From an uncultured Alphaproteobacteria bacterium (GTDB lineage: Bacteria; Pseudomonadota; Alphaproteobacteria; UBA8366; GCA-2717185): 64,000 nucleotides of DNA. The first letter of the stretch is position 1. Each line of letters starts with the position of its first letter. Both the position numbers and the translations under genes were made by a program. Below, in pieces: positions 40,766 to 50,411 of this stretch. Location: the NCBI GenBank assembly GCA_943788635.1, contig CALSRA010000001.1, positions 1-64,000 on the forward strand. Reading direction: 5' to 3'. The notes under the pieces are model-generated. The model worked only from the letters and a program-made list of their open reading frames with translations, was not told the origin of the DNA and made no database searches.

Positions 40766-42496
40766 TTAAATCAGACACATGTCGCCACTGGGCCCAAGGT
40801 CGTCATCCGCCGATACCAGCAGTTCGTTCCAGCCCGTGGGTAGCTCAATCGGCGCGGTGCCAACCTTCGGTGTCGCACCCTGCATCCAGAAATTATGCGT
40901 CGGATGCGCACCGCCCGCGACGGCCAGGACGATCTGCGACGGATCCTTGCAGATCGGCCACATCGGGTCATTGGCCGACGCGACCGTTTCCGGGTCAACG
41001 CCGGTTTCGATCCATTGCAGGAAGCCGGTTCGCACGACGTCCTCATGCGGGATTTTGGAATTTTCCCACAGGAACTGCTTGATCGACTGCTTGGTCCAGC
41101 CCAGCGACGCCAGTTGCGCCGCCACCACGCGCGGCATCAACAACGCGCCAGGCGTTCCCGTTGAATGACCCCAAATATAGTGCGACGACGGGTTTCGCAG
41201 ATACGCGGCCACCCGATGCAGGCCCTGCAGGGCCTCTTCTTCCAGCGTTTCCTTGCCGACACCGCGACGGGCAATGTTCGACGCACCGGTCGACACAATC
41301 ACCGTCACGCCATTCTGACCGGGCCCGACGCCGCCAAAATCTGCGCCGACCGGTCCCCAACCTTCCGGCAGACCTTCCTCGTCTTCGGCGATCACCACAT
41401 TGGTGGTGCGCATGGCGCCATATATCGACATGGTGCCCACACCCGGCAACGCACCGCCGACATTCTGCTGTATCAGCCGGATGGCGCGGCCGATGGAGAC
41501 ACCGGCTGGATGCTGCGGATCCGGTCCCAGCAGGCCAAAGCCCGAATTGAGCCGGATGGCATTGCCGATGGGCCCGTTCACAATCACCACCGGATAGGTG
41601 CTGCCCGATGTCGCCTGGAACTTGTCGTGTTCCATCGCCGGATCAAGAATACATTCGACCGCCGCGATCATTACCGGCAGGTATTCAGGTCGTCCGCCGG
41701 ACATGGCAAGCGTTGCCGCCAGCGTTTCAACCGTGGCAATCCCACCGCGCGGCATGACCTTGCCGATCACCGATTTGCGATCCCGGTTGGTTCCCTGAAG
41801 TATCCAGGATACCCGCTCCTCGGTCGGCGGATTCAGCGGCAATCCATCGCCCCAGGTACTGGTAATGAAATGGCGATTCATCTTGTCATAGGCCGCTTCG
41901 TAGCCATTGGCTTCGATACGCACCCGGGGCGGATACTGGATCCCCGTTTCACTGTTCGCGGGCTTCCAGTCCGTCAACCCTTCGGCGACCTTATGGACAT
42001 CCCGCTCGACTGGTGAAATATCGCTATCGACCAGAAACGGCGCGATCGGGAAGATCACCATGGATGCATCCTGGTCGAAGCCAAGCCCGGCCATGGAATT
42101 ACGCACCACGCCCACGAAATCTTCGCGAGCCACGATTACGGTAGGAACACCCCTGCTTTCGATACGAGCGGCAGCACGGCCGCATGCTGTTGCGCAGGAG
42201 CCTCAGGAAGCGTTTCCGACAATGACCGCGTCAACACCCCGTTCGACCAGCATGTCGACGGTTTCTTCGGTATCCATCTGCCGGGTTCCCATCGGAAATT
42301 CGGTTTCGGCGATGAAAGTGGCGTCAGGATAGACCGCCTGCAGCTTTTCACGGATCATCGGCAGCATGCGATGTGCCTGCCACATGTCATCGCTGAGCAG
42401 CGCAATTGTCTTGCCATTCAGCGTATCGAGGCGGGATGCGTGCAACACGGTAACTTCCGTCGCCCCACTGGGGTCAAACACTTCAAGCGCGTCCAT
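40766..42496 (-). CDS. UGSC family selenoprotein (in-frame TGA = selenocysteine)
   Basis: One uninterrupted frame from ATG 42496 (GGGAG upstream) to TAA 40766, except for a TGA at 42203-42205. It reads [19 protein letters not shown]: selenocysteine 98 in a U-G-S-C redox motif, the defining signature of the UGSC (seleno)protein family. Both sides stay in the same frame with no other stop, so a frameshift is not needed. Total 576 residues: a UGSC domain (about 1-180) fused to a long C-terminal domain (about 180-576, with [16 protein letters not shown]) that I do not recognise. A SECIS-like hairpin follows the TGA. Function is unknown; a thiol/selenol redox role is inferred. Gene callers would split it into a 97-residue piece and a 455-residue piece. 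Confidence 0.85.
42172..42189 (-). promoter_or_regulatory. Candidate bacterial SECIS hairpin
   Basis: In the mRNA, 13 nt after the UGA, CAGCAUG pairs with CGUGCUG (one G-U pair) around a CGGC loop. The loop begins 20 nt after the UGA and has a G among its first two bases, in line with the general rules recalled for bacterial SECIS elements. Predicted by eye only. Confidence 0.5.
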
Positions 42497-42557
42497 TTTT
42501 CGAATCTCCCTGTTATTCCATTGGGCCAGTATATCCCCGGGCAGGCGCTGCGCCTAT

Positions 42558-44180
42558 TCAGGCCGCGTTACGCGCATCTTCCAGGATCATATCGGCGGCT
42601 TTTTCCCCGATCATGATTGTTGGTGCGTTGGTATTACCGGAATTCAACGTCGGCATGATCGAGGCATCAACAACGCGCAACCCCCACATGCCATGCACCC
42701 GCAACCGTTCATCGACGACAGCCATCGGGTCCGGTCCCATCTTGCAGGTACTCACCGGGTGATAGACGGTCGATCCTGTATCGCGGGCGAATTGCAGCAG
42801 TTGTTCATCCGTCTGCGTCGCCAGGCCCGGTGCGAATTCTTCGGTCACAAGCTTCTGCATGGTCGGCGTTGCAATGATTTTGCGCGACAGTTTCAGCCCA
42901 TCCACAATTGTCTGCTGGTCGTTCACCGTCGCCAGATAGTTCGGATGGATTCCCGGATCAACGGACGGGTCCGTCGACTTGATAACGACATGCCCGCGCG
43001 ATTCCGGCCGCAACTGGCAAACCGATGCCGTGAATGCCGCAAACCGGTGCAGTTCCTTGCCCACACCGGTAATGCTGAGCGGGATAACGTGAAACTGCAC
43101 ATCCGGGGTTTCAAGGTCCGGCCGGGTCTTGGCAAACATGCCGACATGCCCCGCGGCAATCGTCAGCGGTCCCTTGCGAAACAACGCATATTCCAACCCG
43201 ATACGCAGCTTGCCGAGGATGCTGTTCACCTCGTTATTCAGCGACGGTTCATTGGTCTTGTAGACCGAGCGAGCGGCCAGATGGTCCTGCAGGTTCATGC
43301 CGACGCCGGGTAATTCATGCACCATGTCGATGCCGAATTCCTGCATGACCGATGCCGGACCGACACCCGAAAGCTGCAATACCTTCGGCGAGGCAATGGC
43401 GCCGCAGGATAACAATATTTCGCCACCCTGTTTCGTCACCCGCTCCACCCTCTTCTCGCCCTTGACGGAAAACTCGACGCCGACGGCGCGCTTGCCTTCA
43501 AATATCACGCGATGGACCAGCGCTTCGGTTGCGATTGTCAGGTTGCTGCGGTGTTTGACCGGATTCAGGAATCCGACGGCAGCGCTGCACCGGCGGCCAT
43601 TGCGCGTGGTCAGTTGATAGAAGCCGACGCCTTCCTGATCACCGCCATTGAAATCGTCGGTGCGGGGAATGCCGACTTCCTCAGCCGCATCAATGAATGA
43701 ACTGGAGAAACCGCGCGTGAAGGAAATATCGGATACCGCCAGCGGCCCGCCGACGCCGTGGGTTTCACTCTCACCGCGCTGCTGATCTTCGGCTTTTTTG
43801 AAATAGGGCAGAACCTCATCCCAGGACCAGCCTGCATTGCCGAGCTGCCGCCACTGGTCATAATCCTGGCTCTGGCCACGAACGTAAACCAGACCGTTGA
43901 TTGAACTGGACCCACCCAGAACCTTGCCGCGCGGATAGGGAATAGAACGGCCATTCAGCCCTGGGTCGGCCTCGGTTTCAAAGCACCAGTCGGTTTTCGG
44001 GTTCATTGCCGTCTTGAAATAGCCGACCGGAATATGAATCCACGGATAGCTGTCTTTCGTTCCCGCTTCCAGCAGCAGCACGCGGTTTTTCGGGTCCTCT
44101 GACAACCGGTTGGCCAGCACACAGCCCGCCGATCCCGCGCCGGCGATGATGTAGGTAAATTCGTTTTCGCTCGCAACCAT
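42558..44180 (-). CDS. GMC family FAD oxidoreductase (choline-dehydrogenase-like)
   Basis: 540 residues. The N-terminal FAD loop is [20 protein letters not shown], with GMC signature 1 [20 protein letters not shown] and signature 2 [16 protein letters not shown]. The C-terminal catalytic His-Asn area is [11 protein letters not shown] and [18 protein letters not shown]. Oxidises an alcohol; substrate unknown. ATG 44180 is favoured because GGGG stands 8 bases upstream. The UGSC gene begins 62 bp after its stop, so the two are probably cotranscribed. Confidence 0.92.
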   Translation of the reverse strand: MVASENEFTYIIAGAGSAGCVLANRLSEDPKNRVLLLEAGTKDSYPWIHIPVGYFKTAMNPKTDWCFETEADPGLNGRSIPYPRGKVLGGSSSINGLVYVRGQSQDYDQWRQLGNAGWSWDEVLPYFKKAEDQQRGESETHGVGGPLAVSDISFTRGFSSSFIDAAEEVGIPRTDDFNGGDQEGVGFYQLTTRNGRRCSAAVGFLNPVKHRSNLTIATEALVHRVIFEGKRAVGVEFSVKGEKRVERVTKQGGEILLSCGAIASPKVLQLSGVGPASVMQEFGIDMVHELPGVGMNLQDHLAARSVYKTNEPSLNNEVNSILGKLRIGLEYALFRKGPLTIAAGHVGMFAKTRPDLETPDVQFHVIPLSITGVGKELHRFAAFTASVCQLRPESRGHVVIKSTDPSVDPGIHPNYLATVNDQQTIVDGLKLSRKIIATPTMQKLVTEEFAPGLATQTDEQLLQFARDTGSTVYHPVSTCKMGPDPMAVVDERLRVHGMWGLRVVDASIMPTLNSGNTNAPTIMIGEKAADMILEDARNAA

Positions 44181-44349
44181 AACCATTTCCCCTTTGCCGA
44201 TAAGCAGTATTAGCATTCCCTCCCGCATTCCATACGTGCGACAGTATCGGCCACCTGCGCTACGATAATGCCATGGACATCTTCAAACCTTCAATCACCC
44301 AGCCTGAGATATCGTTCTCCGCCGAACCCTGTGAACCCGGGAGCACCGC

Positions 44350-45606
44350 GTGACGGGTTCCCCGCGTCCGGATGACACCTCTAAAACAGCACAAACCGGA
44401 TTGCGTAGCCTGTTTGGCGATTCGAATTTTGTTCGGCTGTGGCTAACCGGGGCGGCGTCCGGCAGCATGCGCTGGCTGGAAACGCTGGCGGTCAGCGTCT
44501 ATGTGTTCGAAACAACACAATCGCCCTTCATGGTCGCGGTGATGATGGCGGCCAGAATGGCCCCAATGCTGCTTGGTGCAGCAGTCGGCGCGCTCGCCGA
44601 ACGATTCAACCGTCGAAAGATACTGCTATCCGGACTGGCAATCATGGCGACGGTATCGATGACCATGGGTACGCTGGCCGTGACCGGCGCTATCGAGTTG
44701 TGGCAAATCGCCATCGGGTCATTCCTCACAGGGTTGTTTTTTGCTTCCGAGTTTCCAGTTCGGCGCACCATGCTTGGGGAGATTGCCGGGCAGGCGCGTA
44801 TCGGCGGCGCGTTGTCGCTCGATTCCGCATCGAATAATGCAACCCGCATGATCGGGCCCATTATCGGCGGTATCCTGATTGAAACTGTCGGACTGCACGG
44901 CGCGTATTTTGTGGCGGCGTGCCTGTATTCAACCGGCTTCCTGATGATTACCGGCGTTCGCTATGTCCGGGGCACACCGGCCATGACAATCGGGCTGATC
45001 ACATCAATTGCTGAAGGATTGCGCTATATCCGCACCAGCCGCCGGGTCGTCGGCGTCCTGCTGGTGACCATCTTCACGAACCTCTTCGGGTTTCCCTTTG
45101 CCAGCATGATCCCGGTTATCGGCAAGGACATTCTGGGACTAAGCCCGATACCGGTCGGTTTCCTGATGTCCGCTGAGGGTTTTGGGGCGTTTACGGGTGC
45201 CCTGCTGCTGACAGTCACCGCCCGCGCGCAATATTTCGCCCGAATTTATATGGGCGGCGCGGCGATATTCATGTGCATGATCGTGCTGTTTTCCCTGTCG
45301 CAGCAATTCGGCCTGTCACTGGCAATTCTTATTACTGCCGGGTTCGGCGTTGCCGGATTCGCCGCGATGCAGAGCGTTCTTGTTTTTTCCGATGCCCCGC
45401 CGGAAATTCGGTCGCGGGTCATGGGTGTCCTGGCCATGTGCATTGGCGCCGGGCCAATCGGCGTGCTGCATATCGGATTGCTGGCAACCTGGTTCGGGGC
45501 ACAGAACGCAATCACCATCATCGGGCTGGAAGGCCTCACATGCGTCATCGTATGTGCGATTATCTGGCCGGAACTGTATCGCCCCCCGCCAAAAGAGGCA
45601 TCGTAA
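44350..45606 (+). CDS. Major facilitator superfamily transporter
   Basis: 418 residues with about twelve membrane helices. The loop after helix 2 has ALAERFNRRKILLSGL, the MFS motif A variant, and the layout resembles enterobactin-exporter-like/MFS_3 proteins. Start GTG with GGGAG 6 bases upstream. Divergent from the GMC oxidoreductase operon over about 170 bp, so it may export or import that pathway's compound. Confidence 0.88.
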   Translation: MTGSPRPDDTSKTAQTGLRSLFGDSNFVRLWLTGAASGSMRWLETLAVSVYVFETTQSPFMVAVMMAARMAPMLLGAAVGALAERFNRRKILLSGLAIMATVSMTMGTLAVTGAIELWQIAIGSFLTGLFFASEFPVRRTMLGEIAGQARIGGALSLDSASNNATRMIGPIIGGILIETVGLHGAYFVAACLYSTGFLMITGVRYVRGTPAMTIGLITSIAEGLRYIRTSRRVVGVLLVTIFTNLFGFPFASMIPVIGKDILGLSPIPVGFLMSAEGFGAFTGALLLTVTARAQYFARIYMGGAAIFMCMIVLFSLSQQFGLSLAILITAGFGVAGFAAMQSVLVFSDAPPEIRSRVMGVLAMCIGAGPIGVLHIGLLATWFGAQNAITIIGLEGLTCVIVCAIIWPELYRPPPKEAS

Positions 45607-45674
45607 TCGCGCAGCCTGCCGGATGAACCGGTAGCCGAAATCGCAATGCTTCGGTCATCGGGAAATCTGGAAAA

Positions 45675-46940
45675 TCACCCGCGTGCAGCTAGTTCAACAT
45701 CCAGCCGGGCCAGACAGGCAGGCCGGTCGGCGCGGAAATCACCGTCGATCCACCAGTCCTCCACTGCCGTCAACACGTCGCCCACCGCCGGGCCGCGCGG
45801 CAACCCGCGTTCCAGTACATCCGTTCCGGACAGTGGAAAGGTCACCGGCGACCAGCCATCGGCAACTTTGACCAGCGCAAGCCAGCCATCATCGGCCATA
45901 TCGCCGGAACGGGCCCAACTCAACAGGGTCTGTTCACGGAACTCCGCAGCGCCCGCACGATACAGCAAGCGCCGGCACGACATCGGATCCAGCGCCGGCG
46001 AAACCGCATCACGCACGCTCATCACCAGATAGGCGCGTTCCGCATTCGACAATTTCAGCCGTTGGGCAATTTCGGACATTTTCCCCGTATCGGCCTGCAG
46101 CAGCGCCGCAAGCCGGCGCACCGGGTCGATCGGTATTGGCAAGATCTCGGTTTCAATGCGAATCAGCCTAGCCAAAACGTCAAAATTCCGGGCTTCGGGC
46201 AGGAAATATTCCAGCACCGTCGCATCACGCATTAATTCCAGCGTCGGCACAGGGTTCGGCGCCTGGAGAAGCTTCATAACTTCAACCCGGACCCGCTCGG
46301 CGGATAATCGCGCCACGGCCGGCGCCATCGCCCGGCATGCGGCAAGCGCGTCGGCATCCGGCGGCGCCGTGCCGAAATGGGCCAGAAACCGAAAGAAACG
46401 CAGCAATCGCAGTACATCTTCCGAGATGCGCTGAACCGGGTCGCCGACGAACCGCACCCGCCCGGCCATCAGGTCGGCCTGCCCGCCGAACGGGTCGTGC
46501 AATGTGCCGTCGATTTCAAGCGACAGGGCATTGATTGTCAGGTCACGGCGCGCCGCATCGGCTTCCCAGTTATCGGTGAAGGCGACCGTGGCATGGCGGC
46601 CGTCGGTTTCGACATCATGCCGTAGCGTCGTGATCTCAAACGAGGTGCCGCCAATTACCGCCGTAACCGTCCCATGCTCAACACCCGTCGGAACCACTTT
46701 GAAACCGGCATCCCGCATCAGCGCCATAACCCGCTTCGGTTCCGCGTCTGTCGCGATATCGATATCCTTGATGGGCCGGCCAAACAGGGTATCGCGCACA
46801 CAACCGCCAACGAAACGCGCCGTGGCGCCACCATCAAGCAGGGTTTTCATCACGGCCCGCGCTTCAGGCGTACGCATCCAGGGCTGGAGCGTGATGCGAC
46901 CCCCGGTCAACGGCTCAGCGCTCGAATGTTCCGGGCACAA
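45675..46940 (-). CDS. CCA tRNA nucleotidyltransferase / poly(A) polymerase family
   Basis: About 421 residues. The class II nucleotidyltransferase head is ATARFVGGCVRDTLFGR followed by KDIDIATDAEP (metal-binding DxD), then ADAARRDLTINAL and EDVLRLLRFFRFLAHFG. It adds or repairs tRNA 3' CCA. The annotated start (TTG 46940) overlaps DUF6111 by 26 bp; ATG 46877 (MRTPEARAVM) is an alternative that fits the family N-terminus equally well. Confidence 0.9.
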   Translation of the reverse strand: MCPEHSSAEPLTGGRITLQPWMRTPEARAVMKTLLDGGATARFVGGCVRDTLFGRPIKDIDIATDAEPKRVMALMRDAGFKVVPTGVEHGTVTAVIGGTSFEITTLRHDVETDGRHATVAFTDNWEADAARRDLTINALSLEIDGTLHDPFGGQADLMAGRVRFVGDPVQRISEDVLRLLRFFRFLAHFGTAPPDADALAACRAMAPAVARLSAERVRVEVMKLLQAPNPVPTLELMRDATVLEYFLPEARNFDVLARLIRIETEILPIPIDPVRRLAALLQADTGKMSEIAQRLKLSNAERAYLVMSVRDAVSPALDPMSCRRLLYRAGAAEFREQTLLSWARSGDMADDGWLALVKVADGWSPVTFPLSGTDVLERGLPRGPAVGDVLTAVEDWWIDGDFRADRPACLARLDVELAARG

Positions 46941-47196
46941 TCACGCCGTCTTCCATATGGGGTGGGATATAAACGCCATCTGTTTCGGTTCCGAGTACGG
47001 CCGTCAGAACCAGCACAAGCGCAGTCAACGCCGCGCCGGAAATTATCAGCCATGTCCAGGGCAATTCCTGCCAATGCGGCAGAGGTTTTCCCTGGGATTC
47101 GGCATCGGCGCGCCGCCGCGCCGCCCAGTGCCAAATGTAATAGATGACGAATGGTGCCAGCAGTGGCGCAGCAATGGTGATGATTTGCCGGATCAT
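46915..47196 (-). CDS. DUF6111 family small membrane protein
   Basis: 93 residues. Two transmembrane helices (about 4-24 and 47-68) are separated by the basic HWAARRRADAESQGKPLPHW. The C-terminus ends GVYIPPHMEDGVIVPGTFER, which recalls the alphaproteobacterial DUF6111 family. It overlaps the CoA pyrophosphatase stop and the CCA enzyme start. Function unknown. Confidence 0.75.
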   Translation of the reverse strand: MIRQIITIAAPLLAPFVIYYIWHWAARRRADAESQGKPLPHWQELPWTWLIISGAALTALVLVLTAVLGTETDGVYIPPHMEDGVIVPGTFER

Positions 47197-47822
47197 GCTT
47201 CCTCCAATACTTCGCAGAGATTTACCAACATTCCCGCCGTCGCACCCCAGATATATCTGTCCTCGTATGGCAGGACATAGAAAGTACGCTCCTGACCGTC
47301 ATGCATGCGTGTTCCCGTTTCATGGTTGTTTGTATCGAGAATGAAGCTGAGCGGCACTTCGAAAACCTCCGCAACTTCGAATGGGTCCGCCTTGATATCA
47401 AAGGGTGGATTGACGAAACCGACGACGGGCGTCACGCGGAAACCGGTCCGGACCACGTAGTCATCAAGCCGACCGATCACGTCGACCCGGTCCGGATGCA
47501 GGCCGACTTCTTCTTCGGCTTCACGCAGTGCCGCGGCGACATGACTTGGATCATCCGGCTCAACCCGTCCGCCCGGAAAACTGATCTGCCCGGCATGCGC
47601 ATTCAAATGCGCGGTACGCTGCGTCAGCATGACCGTCAGGCCCGCCGGTCGATCGACCAGCGGAACCAAGACCGCGGCGGGGATCAACTCGTCCCGTGGC
47701 TTCATGGCAGGATTCAGATCGTGATCGCCGCGAAACCCCGACCAGCGCATCGGAGCATCGGGATTTTCCGTATCCTTCGCGCCGTTCAGCGCCGTAAACC
47801 GGTTTGTAATGTGTTGCCGCAT
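47193..47822 (-). CDS. CoA pyrophosphatase (NUDIX hydrolase)
   Basis: 209 residues. The CoA-specific motif MLTQRTAHLNAHAGQISFPG directly precedes the Nudix box G-x5-E-x7-REAEEEVGL (GGRVEPDDPSHVAAALREAE). It likely hydrolyses CoA and oxidised CoA to 4'-phosphopantetheine and 3',5'-ADP. ATG 47822 follows GGGGCAGGG; its stop overlaps the DUF6111 start. Confidence 0.92.
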   Translation of the reverse strand: MRQHITNRFTALNGAKDTENPDAPMRWSGFRGDHDLNPAMKPRDELIPAAVLVPLVDRPAGLTVMLTQRTAHLNAHAGQISFPGGRVEPDDPSHVAAALREAEEEVGLHPDRVDVIGRLDDYVVRTGFRVTPVVGFVNPPFDIKADPFEVAEVFEVPLSFILDTNNHETGTRMHDGQERTFYVLPYEDRYIWGATAGMLVNLCEVLEEA

Positions 47823-47832
47823 CCCTGCCCCG

Positions 47833-48396
47833 TTACCCTTCCACTGTATCGTCTTCTGCTGACCCCAGAACAAAGGCGACGCCATTGCTCCATACGATCA
47901 TTTCGGGTCCGTCATCGCCATCGCGTTCTTCGGCCTGCGCGACCAGGTCGTAAAATACCGGGCGCGTGATCAACGCCTCCAGATTATCACGTACCAGTAT
48001 ATAGGGTGTCGGTTCCCCGGTGTCTGAATCGATCACCACCCTGACAGGATGATCCGCACCGGCCTGAACCATATGGTCCAGATTGGTCCGAAAGTTCAGC
48101 ACCTGATTCCGCCCTTTGCCTTCAATCTGCATTTCCACCGCCGTAAACGGCGCATCGTCGACATCGATACGACCGCGTTCAACCGGCGTAACCAACCAAA
48201 AATCACCCGAATCATCCCGCCGCAGAACGGTTGCGAACAGTTTCACCAGTGCCATACGCCGGATCGGCGCACCTTGATGGTACCAGGTTCCGTCGCGCGC
48301 AATCCGCATCTCAAAATTGCCGCAATTTTCTGCATTGTCCGGACGGAGGCCGTCCGCGATCATTTTTTCGAGAACGCCCGGATTACGTGATTGCAT
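47833..48396 (-). CDS. DUF1285 domain protein
   Basis: 187 residues, soluble. FEMRIARDGTWYHQGAPIRR and the FWLVTPVERGRIDVDDAPF region match the DUF1285 two-lobed fold, and TPYILVRDNLEALITRPVFY ends the domain. Regularly found with the CoA pyrophosphatase and CCA enzyme in alphaproteobacteria, as here. Function unknown. Divergent from moxR with only 56 bp between starts. Confidence 0.88.
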   Translation of the reverse strand: MQSRNPGVLEKMIADGLRPDNAENCGNFEMRIARDGTWYHQGAPIRRMALVKLFATVLRRDDSGDFWLVTPVERGRIDVDDAPFTAVEMQIEGKGRNQVLNFRTNLDHMVQAGADHPVRVVIDSDTGEPTPYILVRDNLEALITRPVFYDLVAQAEERDGDDGPEMIVWSNGVAFVLGSAEDDTVEG

Positions 48397-48452
48397 GCTG
48401 GCTGGCTCCCCGCCATGTTAACATGTGGCTGTCATATAATAGGAGATAAGCG

Positions 48453-49469
48453 TTGAGCCTGTCCGATGCCAGTACCGCCGACAATGGCGGCCCCGAGAAT
48501 CTCGCAAACGAAATCGAAGCTCTGGGCGAAAAACTGAAAGCTGCGCGGCAAAATATCGGCCACGTTATCTATGGTCAGGAAAATGTCGTTGACCTGACAC
48601 TGATCACGCTCCTGTCCGGCGGACACGCGCTGCTGATCGGCGTTCCGGGGCTAGGCAAAACGCTGCTGGTGGAAACACTCGGCACGGTTCTGGGCCTGAA
48701 TGACAACCGGATACAGTTCACGCCGGATCTGATGCCCGCGGACATCCTGGGCTCAGAAGTGCTGGAAGAAGACGAAACCGGCAAACGGTCTTTCCGTTTT
48801 ATTGAAGGCCCGGTTTTCTGCCAGTTGCTGATGGCGGATGAAATCAACCGCGCCAGCCCGCGAACCCAGTCTGCCCTGTTGCAGGCGATGCAGGAACGCA
48901 AGGTCTCCATCGCCGGAAAGAACCTGCCGCTGCCAGCCCCTTTTCATGTGCTGGCAACGCAGAACCCGGTGGAACTGGAAGGCACCTATCCGTTGCCGGA
49001 AGCGCAGCTTGACCGGTTTCTGGTGGAAATTAACGTCGGCTATCCCGGAAATTCGGAAGAACGCCAGATGCTTCTGGCCACGACGGGGGTCAGCCAAAAC
49101 ACCGCCGAGACGGTCTTTTCGGCACAATCGCTTATGGATGCGCAACAACTGGTCCGCCGCCTGCCGGTCGGAGAGCATGTTGTCGACGCCATCCTTCAGG
49201 TTGTGCGCGCCGGACGGCCAGAAACCAGTGACGTTCCAGACGTCATTTCTCATGTGTCCTGGGGGCCGGGACCGCGCGCCAGCCAGGCTCTGATGCTGGC
49301 CTGTCGCGCCCGGGCGCTGCTCGACGGCAGGCTCGCCCCGTCCGTCGACGATGTACTGGCATTGGCAAATCCCGTGCTGCGGCATCGCATGGCGCTGAAT
49401 TTCGCAGCCCGTGCCGAAGGCGTCACGCTGGATTCAGTTATTGAACGACTCTGCGCGCCCCTGCGTTAA
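48453..49469 (+). CDS. MoxR family AAA+ ATPase
   Basis: 338 residues. Walker A is ALLIGVPGLGKTLLVETLG, Walker B LLMADEINRASPRTQSALLQ, then LPAPFHVLATQNPVELEGTYPLPEAQLDRF, the MoxR hallmark (split here: sensor 1 Asn and the arginine-finger area). MoxR ATPases work as chaperones with VWA and DUF58 partners. TTG start with AGGAGA 5 bases upstream. First gene of the 48.5-55.2 kb membrane-complex operon. Confidence 0.94.
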   Translation: MSLSDASTADNGGPENLANEIEALGEKLKAARQNIGHVIYGQENVVDLTLITLLSGGHALLIGVPGLGKTLLVETLGTVLGLNDNRIQFTPDLMPADILGSEVLEEDETGKRSFRFIEGPVFCQLLMADEINRASPRTQSALLQAMQERKVSIAGKNLPLPAPFHVLATQNPVELEGTYPLPEAQLDRFLVEINVGYPGNSEERQMLLATTGVSQNTAETVFSAQSLMDAQQLVRRLPVGEHVVDAILQVVRAGRPETSDVPDVISHVSWGPGPRASQALMLACRARALLDGRLAPSVDDVLALANPVLRHRMALNFAARAEGVTLDSVIERLCAPLR

Positions 49470-49501
49470 ACAAGTCTGACAGGAGCAGTTAGAGACTTAC
49501 C

Positions 49502-50407
49502 GTGCCACAGGACGCCATACCAGCCCCCGAACGGCAACTTCGACTGCAGCATGAGGCCGAGCGCGCTTCAGGCAGGCTGCCGCCGTTGCAAATCCTCGCC
49601 GACCGGGTCGCGGCGACCGTGGCGCAGGGCGTTCATGGCCGGCGCCGCGTCGGTCAGGGGGAAACCTTCTGGCAATTCCGTCGTTACCGGGCAGGCGATT
49701 CCCTGACGGCAATCGACTGGCGGCAATCGGCCAAATCACGACATTATTTCGTCCGGGAAAATGAATGGGAAGCCGCGCAAACCGCATGGCTGTGGCGCGA
49801 TGCAACGCCGTCCATGCAGTACAGTTCGGATCCACAATTGCCGACCAAGGCCACCCGCGCCGACCTGCTGCTTCTTGCAACCGCATCCCTGTTGATGCGG
49901 GCGGGCGAGCGTTTCACCTTGCTGGGCAGTGGCGCACCGGCGGCAACCGGCCGGCGGGCCTATGACCGGCTGGCTGAACTGATTGCGCGGAACGCTGCCG
50001 GCGATTCGGACCTGCCGCCCTTCGAACCGCTGCCGCGTTATTCGCAGGCGATCCTGTTCGGTGATTTCCTGAGCGAGCCCGAGACGGTCAACGACAGGAT
50101 CGCCGCCCTCGCCTCCCGCGGTGTCGGCGGATTGCTGGTGCATATCGTGGATCCCGCGGAGCGAACATTACCCTTTCGAGGCCGCATCCGTTTCGAAGGC
50201 TTCGAAGAGGAAGGCAATACACTGCTGGGACGGGTCGAAACCTCCCGCGATGAATACCGTCAGCGTTTTGATCGCCACTGCGCCAGCCTGCAGGAACTGA
50301 CCCGCCGCGCCGGATGGGTCTATCTGCAACATGAAACAGACCGCTCGCCGGAATCGGCCCTGTTGACCATTTTCGCGGCGCTGGCGCCCAACACGCAGAG
50401 GATCTGA
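49502..50407 (+). CDS. DUF58 domain protein
   Basis: 301 residues. The DUF58 signature QFRRYRAGDSLTAIDWRQSA is followed by VREN and a VWA-like core (WLWRDATPSMQYSS, resembling a degenerate MIDAS). It typically partners MoxR and Bat proteins in envelope stress or protein maturation. GTG start; the stop is 4 bp before the next gene. Confidence 0.9.
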   Translation: MPQDAIPAPERQLRLQHEAERASGRLPPLQILADRVAATVAQGVHGRRRVGQGETFWQFRRYRAGDSLTAIDWRQSAKSRHYFVRENEWEAAQTAWLWRDATPSMQYSSDPQLPTKATRADLLLLATASLLMRAGERFTLLGSGAPAATGRRAYDRLAELIARNAAGDSDLPPFEPLPRYSQAILFGDFLSEPETVNDRIAALASRGVGGLLVHIVDPAERTLPFRGRIRFEGFEEEGNTLLGRVETSRDEYRQRFDRHCASLQELTRRAGWVYLQHETDRSPESALLTIFAALAPNTQRI

Positions 50408-50411
50408 CGCA

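Noticed and set aside
41165-42016. 283-codon plus-strand ORF opposite the UGSC gene
   Set aside because: Arg/His-rich shadow with no recognisable domain; the minus strand has coding character and operon spacing.
40766-42133. Separate 455-residue gene starting at GTG 42133
   Set aside because: The frame continues in phase upstream through the TGA to a good start at 42496 and the intervening codons complete the GSCATACG motif.
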